DNA of 64,000 nucleotides from Brasilonema sennae CENA114 (GTDB lineage Bacteria > Cyanobacteriota > Cyanobacteriia > Cyanobacteriales > Nostocaceae). Location of the stretch: assembly GCF_006968745.1 (NCBI RefSeq), contig NZ_CP030118.1, positions 4,771,943-4,835,942 of the forward strand, given 5' to 3'. A model generated the notes under the pieces. The model was given only the letters and a program-made list of their open reading frames with translations. It was not told where the DNA came from and searched no databases. This document shows positions 7,967 through 16,143 of the stretch, in pieces. Position numbers and translations under genes: made by a program. Every line of letters begins with the position of its first letter. Within the stretch, counting starts at the first letter, position 1.

Positions 7967-9838
7967 ATGAATTCTATAGAAGATAGTGTTTCTACAAGTT
8001 CTCAAACTCCCCTAGTTCACCGTTACCTTTGGGCAACTGGTTCATTAGCCGCCAAAATCCAACCTGGAGGGAAAGTTGGACATCGCTATGACGTCACTAG
8101 CTCGAACATTTGGCTAGATACTCAACCAGAACTATTGCCAGACATCCCTGAAGAATTTTCTAAAGAAATTGTGTCTTATCTGCGATTATATCAACACAGA
8201 TTACATATTCCTCAGGTATATGGGTTGGCTTATGATAATATTCTCTTGTTGGAAAATGTGCCAATAGATGAAACCGGAAATCTCTACCCAGCAATAACAG
8301 ACGCATGGGAGCAAGCAAAAGCAGTACGACAAGTTTACTGGCTTTTCCAAATTCTCCAACTGTGGACACCACTATCAGAGTTGGGAGTCGCTGGCAGTTT
8401 GCTGATTCCAGATAATTTGCGCGTGCAAGGTTGGTGCGTGCGACTGTTGGAACTTGTAGAAACGCCCAATGAGGTGTCTTTACAGCAGTTGGGAAAATGT
8501 TGGCAACCTTGGATCGCTGCTGCAAAAACACCAGTAGCACAAGAGTTGAACAACATAGTCCAGCAGATGCGTAGTGAAGAAGCAAATTTAGACTCTATTG
8601 CCACTCAACTCAATATTTTACTCCTATCATGTGCAGCAGATTTGCCATTAACCCTAAAGGTAGCAGGATCAACAGATTCTGGTTCACAACAAACGCAAAA
8701 TGAAGACGCTTGCTACCCTAGTGAAGCTGCTGATCCAAATGATTTATTATTACCACTGGTATCTATTGTTTGTGATGGTATTGGTGGACATCAAGGCGGC
8801 GAGGTTGCAAGTCTGCTAGCAGTGCAATCTCTAAAATTGCAACTTCGCGCCTTACTCACAGAGATGAAAGAACAAGCAGACATCTTACCGCCGGACTTAA
8901 TTCAAAAACAAATAGAGGCAAGTTTGCGAATTGTCAATAATGTCATTTGCAACTGCAATAATCAGCAAAAACGCGAAGGCACCGAACGCATGGGTACAAC
9001 CCTTGTGATGGCAGTGCAATTACCGCAAATTATCAAAAGTCTCTCTGGTAATGAGTCACAAAATACACATGAACTTTATTTAGCTCATGTGGGTGATAGC
9101 CGTGCTTACTGGATAACACGCGACTACTGTCAGCGTTTAACAGTAGATGATGATGTCGCTGGGCGGGAAGTCCGTTCTGCTCGTACTCTGTATCGAAAAG
9201 CACTGCAACGCCCCGAGGCAACTTCCTTGAGTCAAGGATTAGGCACAAAAGATGGTGAATTCCTGCGTCCTGTGATTCAGCAATTTATTTTAGAAGAAGA
9301 CGGTATATTACTGTTGTGTTCTGATGGTTTGAGCGACAATGACTTGGTAGAAAATTCTTGGCGGAACTACGCTGTACCTGTTCTGCAAGGTGAACTTTCC
9401 TTGGAAGATGCTGTCCGTCAATGGATTTCATTGGCAAATGAGAAAAATGCTGAGGATAATATCTCACTGGTTCTGACCCATTGTCGTGTTTCCCCAGATC
9501 CTATAGCTTCATTGCTTAGCGGCCTGCGACCTGTAGAAGTCATAGTACCAGAACAACAAGAACAAGAACAAGAACAACAATCTGAGTTGACACCAAGTTC
9601 TCAAGCGCTTCTGGAGTTGCTTGTTTCACAACCACCGCTAACAGACGAAACCCAAAGTCCTGCGAAACCTCAAAAGAAGAAAAAGTGGTGGTTGTTGCTT
9701 GCGGGGTTATTGGTTTTGCTTGTGGGTGGTACAAGTTTAGGATTATTTGCTTGGTGGCGACTCAATCCGCGAACATTTCAGCAGACATGTCAGCGACTTC
9801 CTCTGAAAGTGCAGCGATTGTGTCCACCGCAGAGGTAA
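7967..9838 (+). CDS. Membrane-anchored PP2C-type Ser/Thr phosphatase
   Basis: The 623-residue protein has a roughly 220-residue N-terminal region with no motif I recognise, then a PP2C catalytic domain. PP2C metal-binding motifs are present in order: NEDACY near 243, CDGIGGHQGGE near 268, HVGDSRAYW near 374, LCSDGLSDND near 452 and AEDNISLVL near 496. PP2C phosphatases dephosphorylate Ser/Thr and counter Ser/Thr kinases, of which this window encodes two. A Gln/Glu-rich linker and a KKKKWW-initiated transmembrane helix (about 573-598) put a short tail across the membrane, with the catalytic domain predicted cytoplasmic. The N-terminal module is an apparent family-specific sensor or adaptor. 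Confidence 0.9.
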   Translation: MNSIEDSVSTSSQTPLVHRYLWATGSLAAKIQPGGKVGHRYDVTSSNIWLDTQPELLPDIPEEFSKEIVSYLRLYQHRLHIPQVYGLAYDNILLLENVPIDETGNLYPAITDAWEQAKAVRQVYWLFQILQLWTPLSELGVAGSLLIPDNLRVQGWCVRLLELVETPNEVSLQQLGKCWQPWIAAAKTPVAQELNNIVQQMRSEEANLDSIATQLNILLLSCAADLPLTLKVAGSTDSGSQQTQNEDACYPSEAADPNDLLLPLVSIVCDGIGGHQGGEVASLLAVQSLKLQLRALLTEMKEQADILPPDLIQKQIEASLRIVNNVICNCNNQQKREGTERMGTTLVMAVQLPQIIKSLSGNESQNTHELYLAHVGDSRAYWITRDYCQRLTVDDDVAGREVRSARTLYRKALQRPEATSLSQGLGTKDGEFLRPVIQQFILEEDGILLLCSDGLSDNDLVENSWRNYAVPVLQGELSLEDAVRQWISLANEKNAEDNISLVLTHCRVSPDPIASLLSGLRPVEVIVPEQQEQEQEQQSELTPSSQALLELLVSQPPLTDETQSPAKPQKKKKWWLLLAGLLVLLVGGTSLGLFAWWRLNPRTFQQTCQRLPLKVQRLCPPQR

Positions 9839-9839
9839 A

Positions 9840-9925
9840 GACTCGTGGGCGAGTGTTAAGGACTCGTGCTTTGAGTGTTAAAGACTCATGCTTTGAGTAT
9901 TAAAGACTCGTCAGCGAGTGTCAGG
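9840..9925. repeat. Four 21-22-bp tandem units downstream of PP2C gene
   Basis: Units start GACTCGTG/GACTCATG and end GAGTGTTAA; each can fold on itself because ACTC pairs with GAGT. The units start right after the PP2C stop codon, so they may act in 3'-end formation or mRNA stability. Confidence 0.6.
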
Positions 9926-9953
9926 GGAGATTGTAAGATTTTATTCCACGTCC

Positions 9954-10055
9954 GCCTGCGAATTCATTCGCAGGCTCATAGGCGAAGTCGTCTAAAGACG
10001 ACTGGATAATAATAGAAATAAATAATGGTGAATCATCAGTCCGTTTTAACGGACT
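9954..10055. repeat. Three successive perfect hairpins
   Basis: Three short stem-loops are consecutive: 9954-9975 (arms GCCTGCGAA/TTCGCAGGC), 9986-10003 (AGTCGTCT/AGACGACT) and 10038-10055 (AGTCCGTT/AACGGACT). They lie immediately downstream of the truncated CHAT-NB-ARC gene and probably belong to the repeat that replaced its 3' end. A 73-codon frame over them is discounted. Confidence 0.6.
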
Positions 10056-10128
10056 TTGATCATCCTTGTGATTGGGCGGGGAAGCAATACCCATTATGAA
10101 CAACGCAGCTTCTATCAAACTACGATCA

Positions 10129-11289
10129 TCATTGGTATCCACATCTTCTGCATTTAAGATCCTTGCTTAAGATTTTCAACTCATGTCCTTTGGCTCCCAA
10201 ATCTGTAATAATTGCAGCATCGCGGGTAGTAATCAGCATTTGACAGCGCTCACCCAACACATCAAACGCTTCTGCATGTTCACGCTGCCAGATATCATCA
10301 AGAATCAACAAGCAAGCTTTCTCTGCCAGCAATTCTCGCAACCGCGTTTTTCCCAAACCAATTTCAGTAAATACCGCTTGGGAATCACCCAGCACCTTGG
10401 CTAACTCGGTTTGTAAACTTAAAAGCTGCGGTGTTTGCCCGAGTGTTACCCACAACACCCCATCAGAAAACGCTTGTCTGACTTCTTCATCCCGCGCCAG
10501 TGCGGTTGCTAGGACAGTTTTGCCAATTCCACCCATACCTTGCACACCAACACGCCGACTCATACCTGTGATAACCACAGGCTTGTTAGTATTTCCCAGC
10601 ACTTCTTGTTTGAGCGTTTCCAGATGTTCCGGACGCGGTAAAAAGTGCAGAGGTAAGTCAGGTACGTTGATGAGATTGTCTAAAGTCGCTAAGTTAGTCT
10701 TTTTTTTTAGTACGGGAATAGACTCACCTGATACTCCAGCCAGTGCAATGGCGTTACGGGCGATCGCAAAAGCAAATTCTACAGGCGTCGCTTGATCATA
10801 TTCTGGATTGTGAGCAGCTAACGCATCGTAAAAACCAACAGCAAATTCAATCGCCGCTTTGTCATCAATCGAATCATTCATGCCAATCACATAATCAATG
10901 TGTTGGACAATCACATCCGCTTGCATCTGAGCATAGCAAGCATTCAAAAGCACACACTCAATTTGCTTAGCAAACTGCTCAAATAATCCTGCCAGCGCTT
11001 CTCCTGTCACCAATTGCGGATTACCAGTTTCATCCTCAAAATATAAACCATTAGCCCCCGAGCCATGACCAGAAAAATGGATAATATTGGGTCGATAATT
11101 CAAAATAGCACGGCGAATATCACGGGGACGCACTGCCCACTCTTGCTCAATCAGAAATTGGTCACGCTTTTGCGCCAGCCGCAACCCTTCCTTGATATCG
11201 CGCACTTCCTCATCCAAGCGCAGGCGTCCCGTCTGTTTGGGATTAGCTGCTAAAACCAATATTTTCTTGACTGTGGAGTTGCTGTTCAT
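10129..11289 (-). pseudogene. Truncated CHAT-NB-ARC (STAND) protein
   Basis: The 386-residue product starts with a CHAT caspase-like domain with His75 (HFSGHGS) and Cys118 (LLNACYA), the expected catalytic dyad. An NB-ARC NTPase follows, with Walker A GMGGIGKT at 251-258 and Walker B LLILDDIW near 327-334. After LITTRDAAI and LKILSKD the NB-ARC domain stops abruptly and ends in an unrelated tail (KCRRCGYQ). The winged-helix part and the sensor repeats (usually WD40, TPR or similar) are absent. STAND proteins sense a signal through those repeats and then oligomerise to activate the effector, here a protease-like CHAT. The truncation coincides with the hairpin-rich repeat at 9954-10055. It is either a pseudogene or a sensorless remnant still translated; the reading frame itself is intact. 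Confidence 0.8.
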
Positions 11290-11562
11290 GTTGCGGGGAT
11301 AAGTGTCTTTTTATAGTAAAGACATTCGAGATTTTACTTAGGTTACCTGAGAGTGATTGGAAGCATTTCGGTAGAGCACTGTTCAGCGTTAGTCTACTGT
11401 TGTTCCTAACACTGGCTCAATTTCATCAACAACCTAGAACTTGTAGACGTTTGTGATCGCCTCTAGTTACTTTTTTCGGAGTGTGTTGTGAAGTTGGTTG
11501 ATTTGGTTGGGATTGTGCTCCATCTGCTGTTGAAAATATTTCCAACAGCGAGCCACTTTTAT
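11290..11562. other. Intergenic interval
   Basis: No gene is called. On the minus strand, 11461-11554 can be read as about 29 codons ending in a stop (WKYFQQQMEHNPNQINQL within it). This may be the tail of a lost gene, but nothing upstream in frame supports it. Confidence 0.3.
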
Positions 11563-11988
11563 CTACTTATGCGAATTCGTAACAGGTTCGTGATCTGTGC
11601 AATTCTCTTTCAATTCAGGATGCACCGCGCAGGGCAATAGTTTCTCGCCACTGAAATACTTGCAACCACTGCACCCAATCGGAACCGTTAATTTTGCCGG
11701 AGGAACATCGCTGAAGGTAATGGGCTGTTGCTGAGTTCTTGATCGGAAATTATCAGCGATCGCCATTGATGTCCCCACCATCATCATTCCGCCGCCAATT
11801 GCACCTGTGCCACCGAATAAAATGTTTTGTAACGCTGGTTGCTGATCTGGCCAAAGTTTGGCTACTCTGTTTGCAGCAATACCTACTATTCCAGCTGCAC
11901 TAGCAACAACCCCGACGGCAATTGAAATTGAACCGAACACGCCTAAGACTACCGATGATATCTCTGCTATTTCATCCCTTCTCAGCAT
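11563..11988 (-). CDS. Small membrane protein with Cys-rich tail (paralog of 45640-46038)
   Basis: The function is unknown to me. The 141-residue protein has two hydrophobic segments (about 10-37, VVLGVFGSISIAVGVVASAA, and about 57-78), then a soluble C-terminal tail. The tail carries the motif C-x2-C-x10-C-x9-C (CSGCKYFSGEKLLPC ... ELKENC), possibly a metal site or disulfide cluster. The second copy at 45640-46038 shares the tail almost residue for residue while its N-terminus diverges, so the tail is under selection. By recollection, similar Cys-rich tails end other cyanobacterial proteins. It lies next to, and is divergent from, the orphan double-glycine peptide gene at 12744; its paralog lies next to the double-glycine peptide export operon. 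Confidence 0.72.
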   Translation of the reverse strand: MLRRDEIAEISSVVLGVFGSISIAVGVVASAAGIVGIAANRVAKLWPDQQPALQNILFGGTGAIGGGMMMVGTSMAIADNFRSRTQQQPITFSDVPPAKLTVPIGCSGCKYFSGEKLLPCAVHPELKENCTDHEPVTNSHK

Positions 11989-11999
11989 AATTATGCCTC

Positions 12000-12268
12000 A
12001 TTAATTGGTTGATGTAACTGTCGGGAATCGCACCCGACATGGAGCTTGGTTACTCACGCTGCGGTTAAGCGATACAGTCTCTTGTCTTGTAACACATCTA
12101 CTTTTGTCCTAACACCGGATCAGTGATATCGATTTTTATATTTGACCGCATAAACTACTCCCTTCCCGGTGTAAGATTACCGATGTAATTTCTCACCCGG
12201 TGCACCCAAGCGCTCCCCTCCTACCTAAACGGTAATCTTCACAGCACCGAAAGGAGTAGTCAGGATGA
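12000..12268. other. Upstream region with stem-loops
   Basis: This is the likely promoter and leader of the minus-strand Cys-tail gene. TGTCGGG/CCCGACA (about 12019-12038) forms a 7-bp hairpin that looks like a tRNA T-arm on the minus strand, but I see no other tRNA arms. CGGTGTAAGATTACCG and CGGTAATCTTCACAGCACCG (about 12158-12248) form an imperfect long-range stem. The 12-mer AGTAGATGTGTT (minus strand) is also upstream of the paralog at 45640. Confidence 0.4.
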
Positions 12269-12269
12269 C

Positions 12270-12617
12270 TAGGACTTACTTTTGAGCAGAAAATACCAAA
12301 TATGAGGGTATAGCTTTGGGGCATTCAAACCTGGTTTTTCGATGATCTTAAGCGCGTTCGCCACCCATCTGGCTTTGGGGAAACTTGGGTAAAACTGGGC
12401 AACCGTCGCAATTTCGGCGCTTTGGACAGTCGGTTTTTTGCTGTATATTTGCAATAAAGCGCCGAAATTGCACAAACGTGGACGCTAAAAAACAAGTCTT
12501 CTGGTACGGTTGCCCAGTTTTAACTAGATATGATCAAGGGCGGTAATTCTCAAATGTCTGGAGCGAGCAAATTACGCTACACATACGATTTACCTTTTGT
12601 ACAGTGCGTAAGTCCTA
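12270..12617. mobile_element. 348-bp nested inverted-repeat element (MITE-like)
   Basis: The outer termini TAGGACTTAC (12270-12279) and GTAAGTCCTA (12608-12617) are exact inverted repeats. Inside are two further nested perfect pairs: 12391-12406 with 12506-12521 (16 bp), and 12408-12423 with 12456-12471 (16 bp, GCAATTTCGGCGCTTT). The internal pairs could fold as one long hairpin with an interrupted stem. The 68-codon frame across it is composed of repeat sequence and is not called. Confidence 0.65.
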
Positions 12618-12743
12618 ATAATTTCATATTTCACAGAATCTTTAAGGTTTTCAACATAAAAAAATATTAACGAAGTTGTTAACTTGACGTAAAAAGAGAT
12701 ACATTCTTATCAGAAACGTAAATCAACCCAGGTAGTTTCTAGT

Positions 12744-13094
12744 ATGATTATTTCTGATTTAAGCCATTTGGAACCGATTTCTGAATTTACTGACATTCTA
12801 GGAGGTGCTGGAGCCGCAGTGGGTACTACGGCAGTAGCGACTGGTACCACAACCTCCACCAAAAGTATTGGTTACACGACCGCCAACCCCCTGCCTGGGG
12901 GTGGCAGTTACGCACTTGGTTTGGGTTATGCTCAAGCAGTAGGAACTGGAAACAATCCTACAGCCACAACCACTGCTTCTGGGGCAGGTCAAGGTGATAT
13001 CGTCCTAGTCATTCCAGCAAGTTGGAAGTATAATACTGGTTCTTCGGCTGTGAGTAAATCTGGTGTTTTGGTACTTGCACTTGACCTTCCTTGA
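12744..13094 (+). CDS. Orphan double-glycine leader peptide (putative secreted peptide precursor)
   Basis: The 116-residue product begins MIISDLSHLEPISEFTDILGG, which matches a double-glycine leader: acidic/hydrophobic spacing, Leu at positions typical of C39-peptidase substrates, then GG (residues 20-21). The mature part (about 95 residues, starting AGAAVG) is rich in Gly, Thr and Ala, has no Cys and only a few charged residues. Double-glycine leaders are cut by C39 peptidase ABC transporters; such a transporter is encoded at 47774, but none is adjacent. It is followed by a strong terminator (13175-13251), so it is a stand-alone transcript. Bacteriocin-like, matrix or signalling roles are all possible; the core matches nothing I know. 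Confidence 0.65.
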   Translation: MIISDLSHLEPISEFTDILGGAGAAVGTTAVATGTTTSTKSIGYTTANPLPGGGSYALGLGYAQAVGTGNNPTATTTASGAGQGDIVLVIPASWKYNTGSSAVSKSGVLVLALDLP

Positions 13095-13174
13095 CATTGA
13101 GACTAGCCTTTTCAAGGTGGTGGAAACTACTTTTATTTGATAGTCAACCAACACCTACTTAGGCTTTTACGTGG

Positions 13175-13251
13175 AAAGAAAATACCAGCCGTGTTTGGCG
13201 GTAAGACGTTGGTGTCGAGGGATCGCTTGTCTGACGGCTGGTATTTTCTTT
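13175..13251 (+). terminator. Large-loop terminator after the double-glycine peptide gene
   Basis: Arms AAAGAAAATACCAGCCGT and its reverse complement pair over 18 bp around a 41-nt loop, and the right arm ends in a T-rich tract (TTTTCTTTT). It lies about 80 bp after the stop codon of the 116-residue gene. The design mirrors the hairpin at 11-83. Confidence 0.7.
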
Positions 13252-13390
13252 TGTGGTTCCCCCTTAGCTGATTTTCTATGACTGATTATTTATCCAATTA
13301 GACAGATAGAACTTTTATGCCACTAGCGGTATGAATCAAAATGTAAATTTATGTAAAACAGCTATTAGTTAAAAAATAAAAACTCTGTTT

Positions 13391-14173
13391 ATGCAACTAG
13401 CTAACAAAGTAGCACTGATCACAGGAGCAGGTTCAGGTATGGCTAAAGCAACAGCAAAGTTATTTGCTCAAGAAGGTGCAAAAGTTGCTGCTTTAGGTCG
13501 TACAAAGGACGAACTAGAAAAAACCGTCGCTGAAATTCACCAGTCTAATGGTGAAGCAATCGCGCTAGTTGCTGATGTTTCTGATCCACAAGAAATGCAA
13601 CAAGCCACCCAACAAGTTGTAGATAAGTGGGGACGCTTGGATATCGTCTTTGCTAACGCTGGTATTAATGGTGTGTGGGCACCTATTGACGAACTGGCAC
13701 CCGAAGAGTGGGATAAAACAATCAATGTTAATTTAACAGGAACATTTTTCACAATAAAATACGCAGTACCTTACTTGAAAAAGCAGGGCGGCTCTGTGAT
13801 TGTCACCTCATCTGTGAACGGTACGCGTATGTTTAGCAATAGTGGCGCTACTGCCTATTGTTGTACAAAAGCAGCACAAGTAGCCTTGGCAAAAATGCTA
13901 GCTTTGGAGCTAGCTAAAAACCGTATTCGTGTTAATGTCATTTGTCCTGGTGCTATTGATACAAGTGTTGACGATAACACTAAAAAACGAGATTTAGAAG
14001 GTCTTCGAGAACCTGTTGAATTTCCTGAAGGAAAGATTCCCTTAACTGATGGTAAACCAGGAACGTCACAGCAGGTGGCACAACTGGTTCTGTTTTTAGC
14101 GTCAGATGCTTCGAGCCATATCACTGGTACTGAAGTTTGGATTGATGGAGCAGAATCTTTATTGAAAGCGTAA
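13391..14173 (+). CDS. Short-chain dehydrogenase/reductase (SDR)
   Basis: This is a classical SDR of 260 residues. Its N-terminal Rossmann motif is TGAGSGMAKATA (TGxxxGxG variant, with Ala where the last Gly usually is), followed by LVADVSDP, then NAG in FANAGING near 90, the catalytic Ser in VTSSVNG and YCCTK (YxxxK). The C-terminal CPGAIDT and GTEVWIDG stretches are also standard. ALGR after the second strand suggests NADP(H) as cofactor. SDRs of this kind oxidise or reduce alcohols and ketones; the substrate cannot be told from the sequence. It stands alone with an upstream AT-rich promoter region. Confidence 0.92.
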   Translation: MQLANKVALITGAGSGMAKATAKLFAQEGAKVAALGRTKDELEKTVAEIHQSNGEAIALVADVSDPQEMQQATQQVVDKWGRLDIVFANAGINGVWAPIDELAPEEWDKTINVNLTGTFFTIKYAVPYLKKQGGSVIVTSSVNGTRMFSNSGATAYCCTKAAQVALAKMLALELAKNRIRVNVICPGAIDTSVDDNTKKRDLEGLREPVEFPEGKIPLTDGKPGTSQQVAQLVLFLASDASSHITGTEVWIDGAESLLKA

Positions 14174-14375
14174 GAATAAACTGTTTTCCTCAAAGTAGCA
14201 GATTGCTCTATGTAATGTGTGAGTGAAATTTAGTAAAGTTTTGTTGCAACTTATTAGCCTTTGGCGTAATCTCAACCGGGGTCAGTGAAGACTGAGGAGA
14301 ATTGTTTCGAGTGAGTAATGTTTCCTCGTAAAATTCTCTTTTAACAAAACAAAGCCATAGAGGCTAGTAAGTGAA

Positions 14376-15956
14376 ATGATTCCGAAACTAACTAGCAGTA
14401 AAAATCGCGCAAATCTACTAGATAAATTTGTATCAAAGGGTATTCGATTTATCTATCGTCAAAAAGCTGTTTTACTTTTGCTGAGCGGTTTAGCAGGGGG
14501 AATTTTATTCAGTAGTTGCAGTTCACAGCCAAGTCGCATTATTATCTCCAGTGGTGATGTTGGTAGTTATTACTACAGCTTAGGCCAACAAATTCATAAC
14601 TCTACCTACGCGACAGTGAAAATCTCTGTTAATAATCTTCAATCGCAAGGCTCTCAGCAAAACTTAAAACGCTTGCTTGATCAGCAAGCCGATTTTGCGA
14701 TCGCACAATTAGATGTTGCCAATAAAGCAATGCGTGAGGGACGGGTTAAAGCGGTTGCAATTTTGGCAAACGAATATGTCCACATTATTATCCGTAAAGA
14801 TTCTGGATTAAAAATGTTCAGTGATCTTCAAGGAAAGCGAGTTGCTGTTGGTAATCCCGGTAGCGGGATCAGCTTTACTGCTAAGCGATTACTTGAAGCA
14901 GATAAGCTAAGTGTTAAACAAGATAACTCTGATTTTGATCAAGCATTCAAGAAACTGAAATCTCGGCAGGTGGATGCAGTTGTCTATGTAGGAAGTCTAG
15001 GTGCTAGTAAAAATCTACGGCAACAATTTGTAAACAATTCTGAGTTAAAGCTACTTCCTCTTGAACCTGCATTAATCAACAGCTTGACAGTTTTTGATCC
15101 TGGTTCTTATCAAGGCGCAGAGCTACCTGTCGGAACTTATACATCGCGTCCAGCCATTCCAGACCAGAAATTACCAACTCTCTCAACTGCTACCGTTTTG
15201 GTGACTCGCCCCGAGATGGATCGGCGGACGGTTGCATTGGTTACCTGGTCTATTCTCTCTACTGCCCGTAACTATTCCCAATTCTACCCTGCACTCCAAA
15301 ACGAAGAGCCAGAAATTTTACTGAGACAAGGAATATTTGATATACATCCAGCAGCAGAGGAGGTCTTTCAACGCGGCGATCCTCGTATGGCACTGATGCA
15401 TTATTGGCAACATAATAGTGACTTGCAGGCTGGAGTTTTTATTTTGGCTTCGACGAGCATCTTAGGAATACTGTTGCGACAATGGCGTAGACGGCGATCG
15501 CAAAAAATGATCACCACAACTGCTACCCGAATCAATGAACTCAAATTACTATTGCCAGATCATCCTCAGCAAGCTTTAGATGGTATTGAAGATCTCAGCC
15601 AAGAGCATCGGTTGATGTTCGTTGAGGGCACAGTGACAACGGAAATCTACGAGCAACTGCGGCAAAAAACACAAACTTTTACAGACCAATGTCGTAGACT
15701 TCTGGAACTACAGCGCAAAAAGTTTGTTATGGAAACTCTGCTATTGCTAGATGAATGGCAAGCAACGTTGCAGACAAATCCAGAGGAGGCATTAAAAAAG
15801 CTGAGTCGTATTAAGCAGCAGTATCGAGATATGCTGCTCTCAGATCAGCTTGACATTGAAGCATACGTGGAACTGATGCAGCTAACTCTTATTTCGTTAA
15901 TAACCTTGGTTCCAAAACAGTATAAAAATGGCACAAGTTATGTTAAACATGACTAA
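14376..15956 (+). CDS. TAXI-family (TRAP-type) solute-binding protein with membrane segment
   Basis: The 526-residue protein has an N-terminal hydrophobic segment (VLLLLSGLAGGILFSSCSS), which includes a possible lipobox-like Cys. It then has a periplasmic-binding fold of the TAXI/NMT1-like kind: IIISSGDVGSYYYSLGQQ, DFAIAQLDVANKAMREG, DLQGKRVAVGNPGSGISFTAKRLLE and VDAVVYVGSLGA. A second transmembrane helix near 355-372 (AGVFILASTSILGILL) precedes a predicted helical cytoplasmic tail of about 150 residues. TAXI proteins bind small organic acids for TRAP transporters; no TRAP permease is near. The anchored topology with a long cytoplasmic tail suggests a sensor rather than a classic transporter subunit, which is inference. 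Confidence 0.8.
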   Translation: MIPKLTSSKNRANLLDKFVSKGIRFIYRQKAVLLLLSGLAGGILFSSCSSQPSRIIISSGDVGSYYYSLGQQIHNSTYATVKISVNNLQSQGSQQNLKRLLDQQADFAIAQLDVANKAMREGRVKAVAILANEYVHIIIRKDSGLKMFSDLQGKRVAVGNPGSGISFTAKRLLEADKLSVKQDNSDFDQAFKKLKSRQVDAVVYVGSLGASKNLRQQFVNNSELKLLPLEPALINSLTVFDPGSYQGAELPVGTYTSRPAIPDQKLPTLSTATVLVTRPEMDRRTVALVTWSILSTARNYSQFYPALQNEEPEILLRQGIFDIHPAAEEVFQRGDPRMALMHYWQHNSDLQAGVFILASTSILGILLRQWRRRRSQKMITTTATRINELKLLLPDHPQQALDGIEDLSQEHRLMFVEGTVTTEIYEQLRQKTQTFTDQCRRLLELQRKKFVMETLLLLDEWQATLQTNPEEALKKLSRIKQQYRDMLLSDQLDIEAYVELMQLTLISLITLVPKQYKNGTSYVKHD

Positions 15957-16027
15957 ACATAGTAAACACTGAAAAGTATTAGCGACAGTAAAAACGGATA
16001 AATGATAATGTTGTCAAATTCAACTTG

Positions 16028-16142
16028 CTATACCAATTTGAAAAAAGAATGCGACAGATAGAATGCTAAAAGCAATTACCAGTAAGTTTTTTACAATCCA
16101 AAATCTAAAATCCAAAATCCAAAATCCAAAATCCAAAATTGT
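16028..16142. repeat. Dispersed palindrome half and AAAATCC repeats
   Basis: ATACCAATTTGAAAAAAG at about 16029-16046 and the following GAATGCGACAGATA recur near 44051-44080. About 16094-16139 is a run of six AAAATCC-like heptamers. These lie between the converging TAXI and comM genes. Confidence 0.6.
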
Positions 16143-16143
16143 A

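Noticed and set aside
9921..10142. 73-codon minus-strand frame after the truncated CHAT gene
   Set aside because: It spans three consecutive hairpins of repeat sequence; its start overlaps the end of the truncated gene and nothing supports translation.
12015..12110. tRNA-like structure upstream of the Cys-tail gene
   Set aside because: Only a T-arm-like hairpin (GTCGGG/CCCGAC) is present; no acceptor, D or anticodon arms could be fitted.
12269..12475. 68-codon minus-strand frame
   Set aside because: It is contained in the nested inverted-repeat element and is not bounded by gene-like signals.
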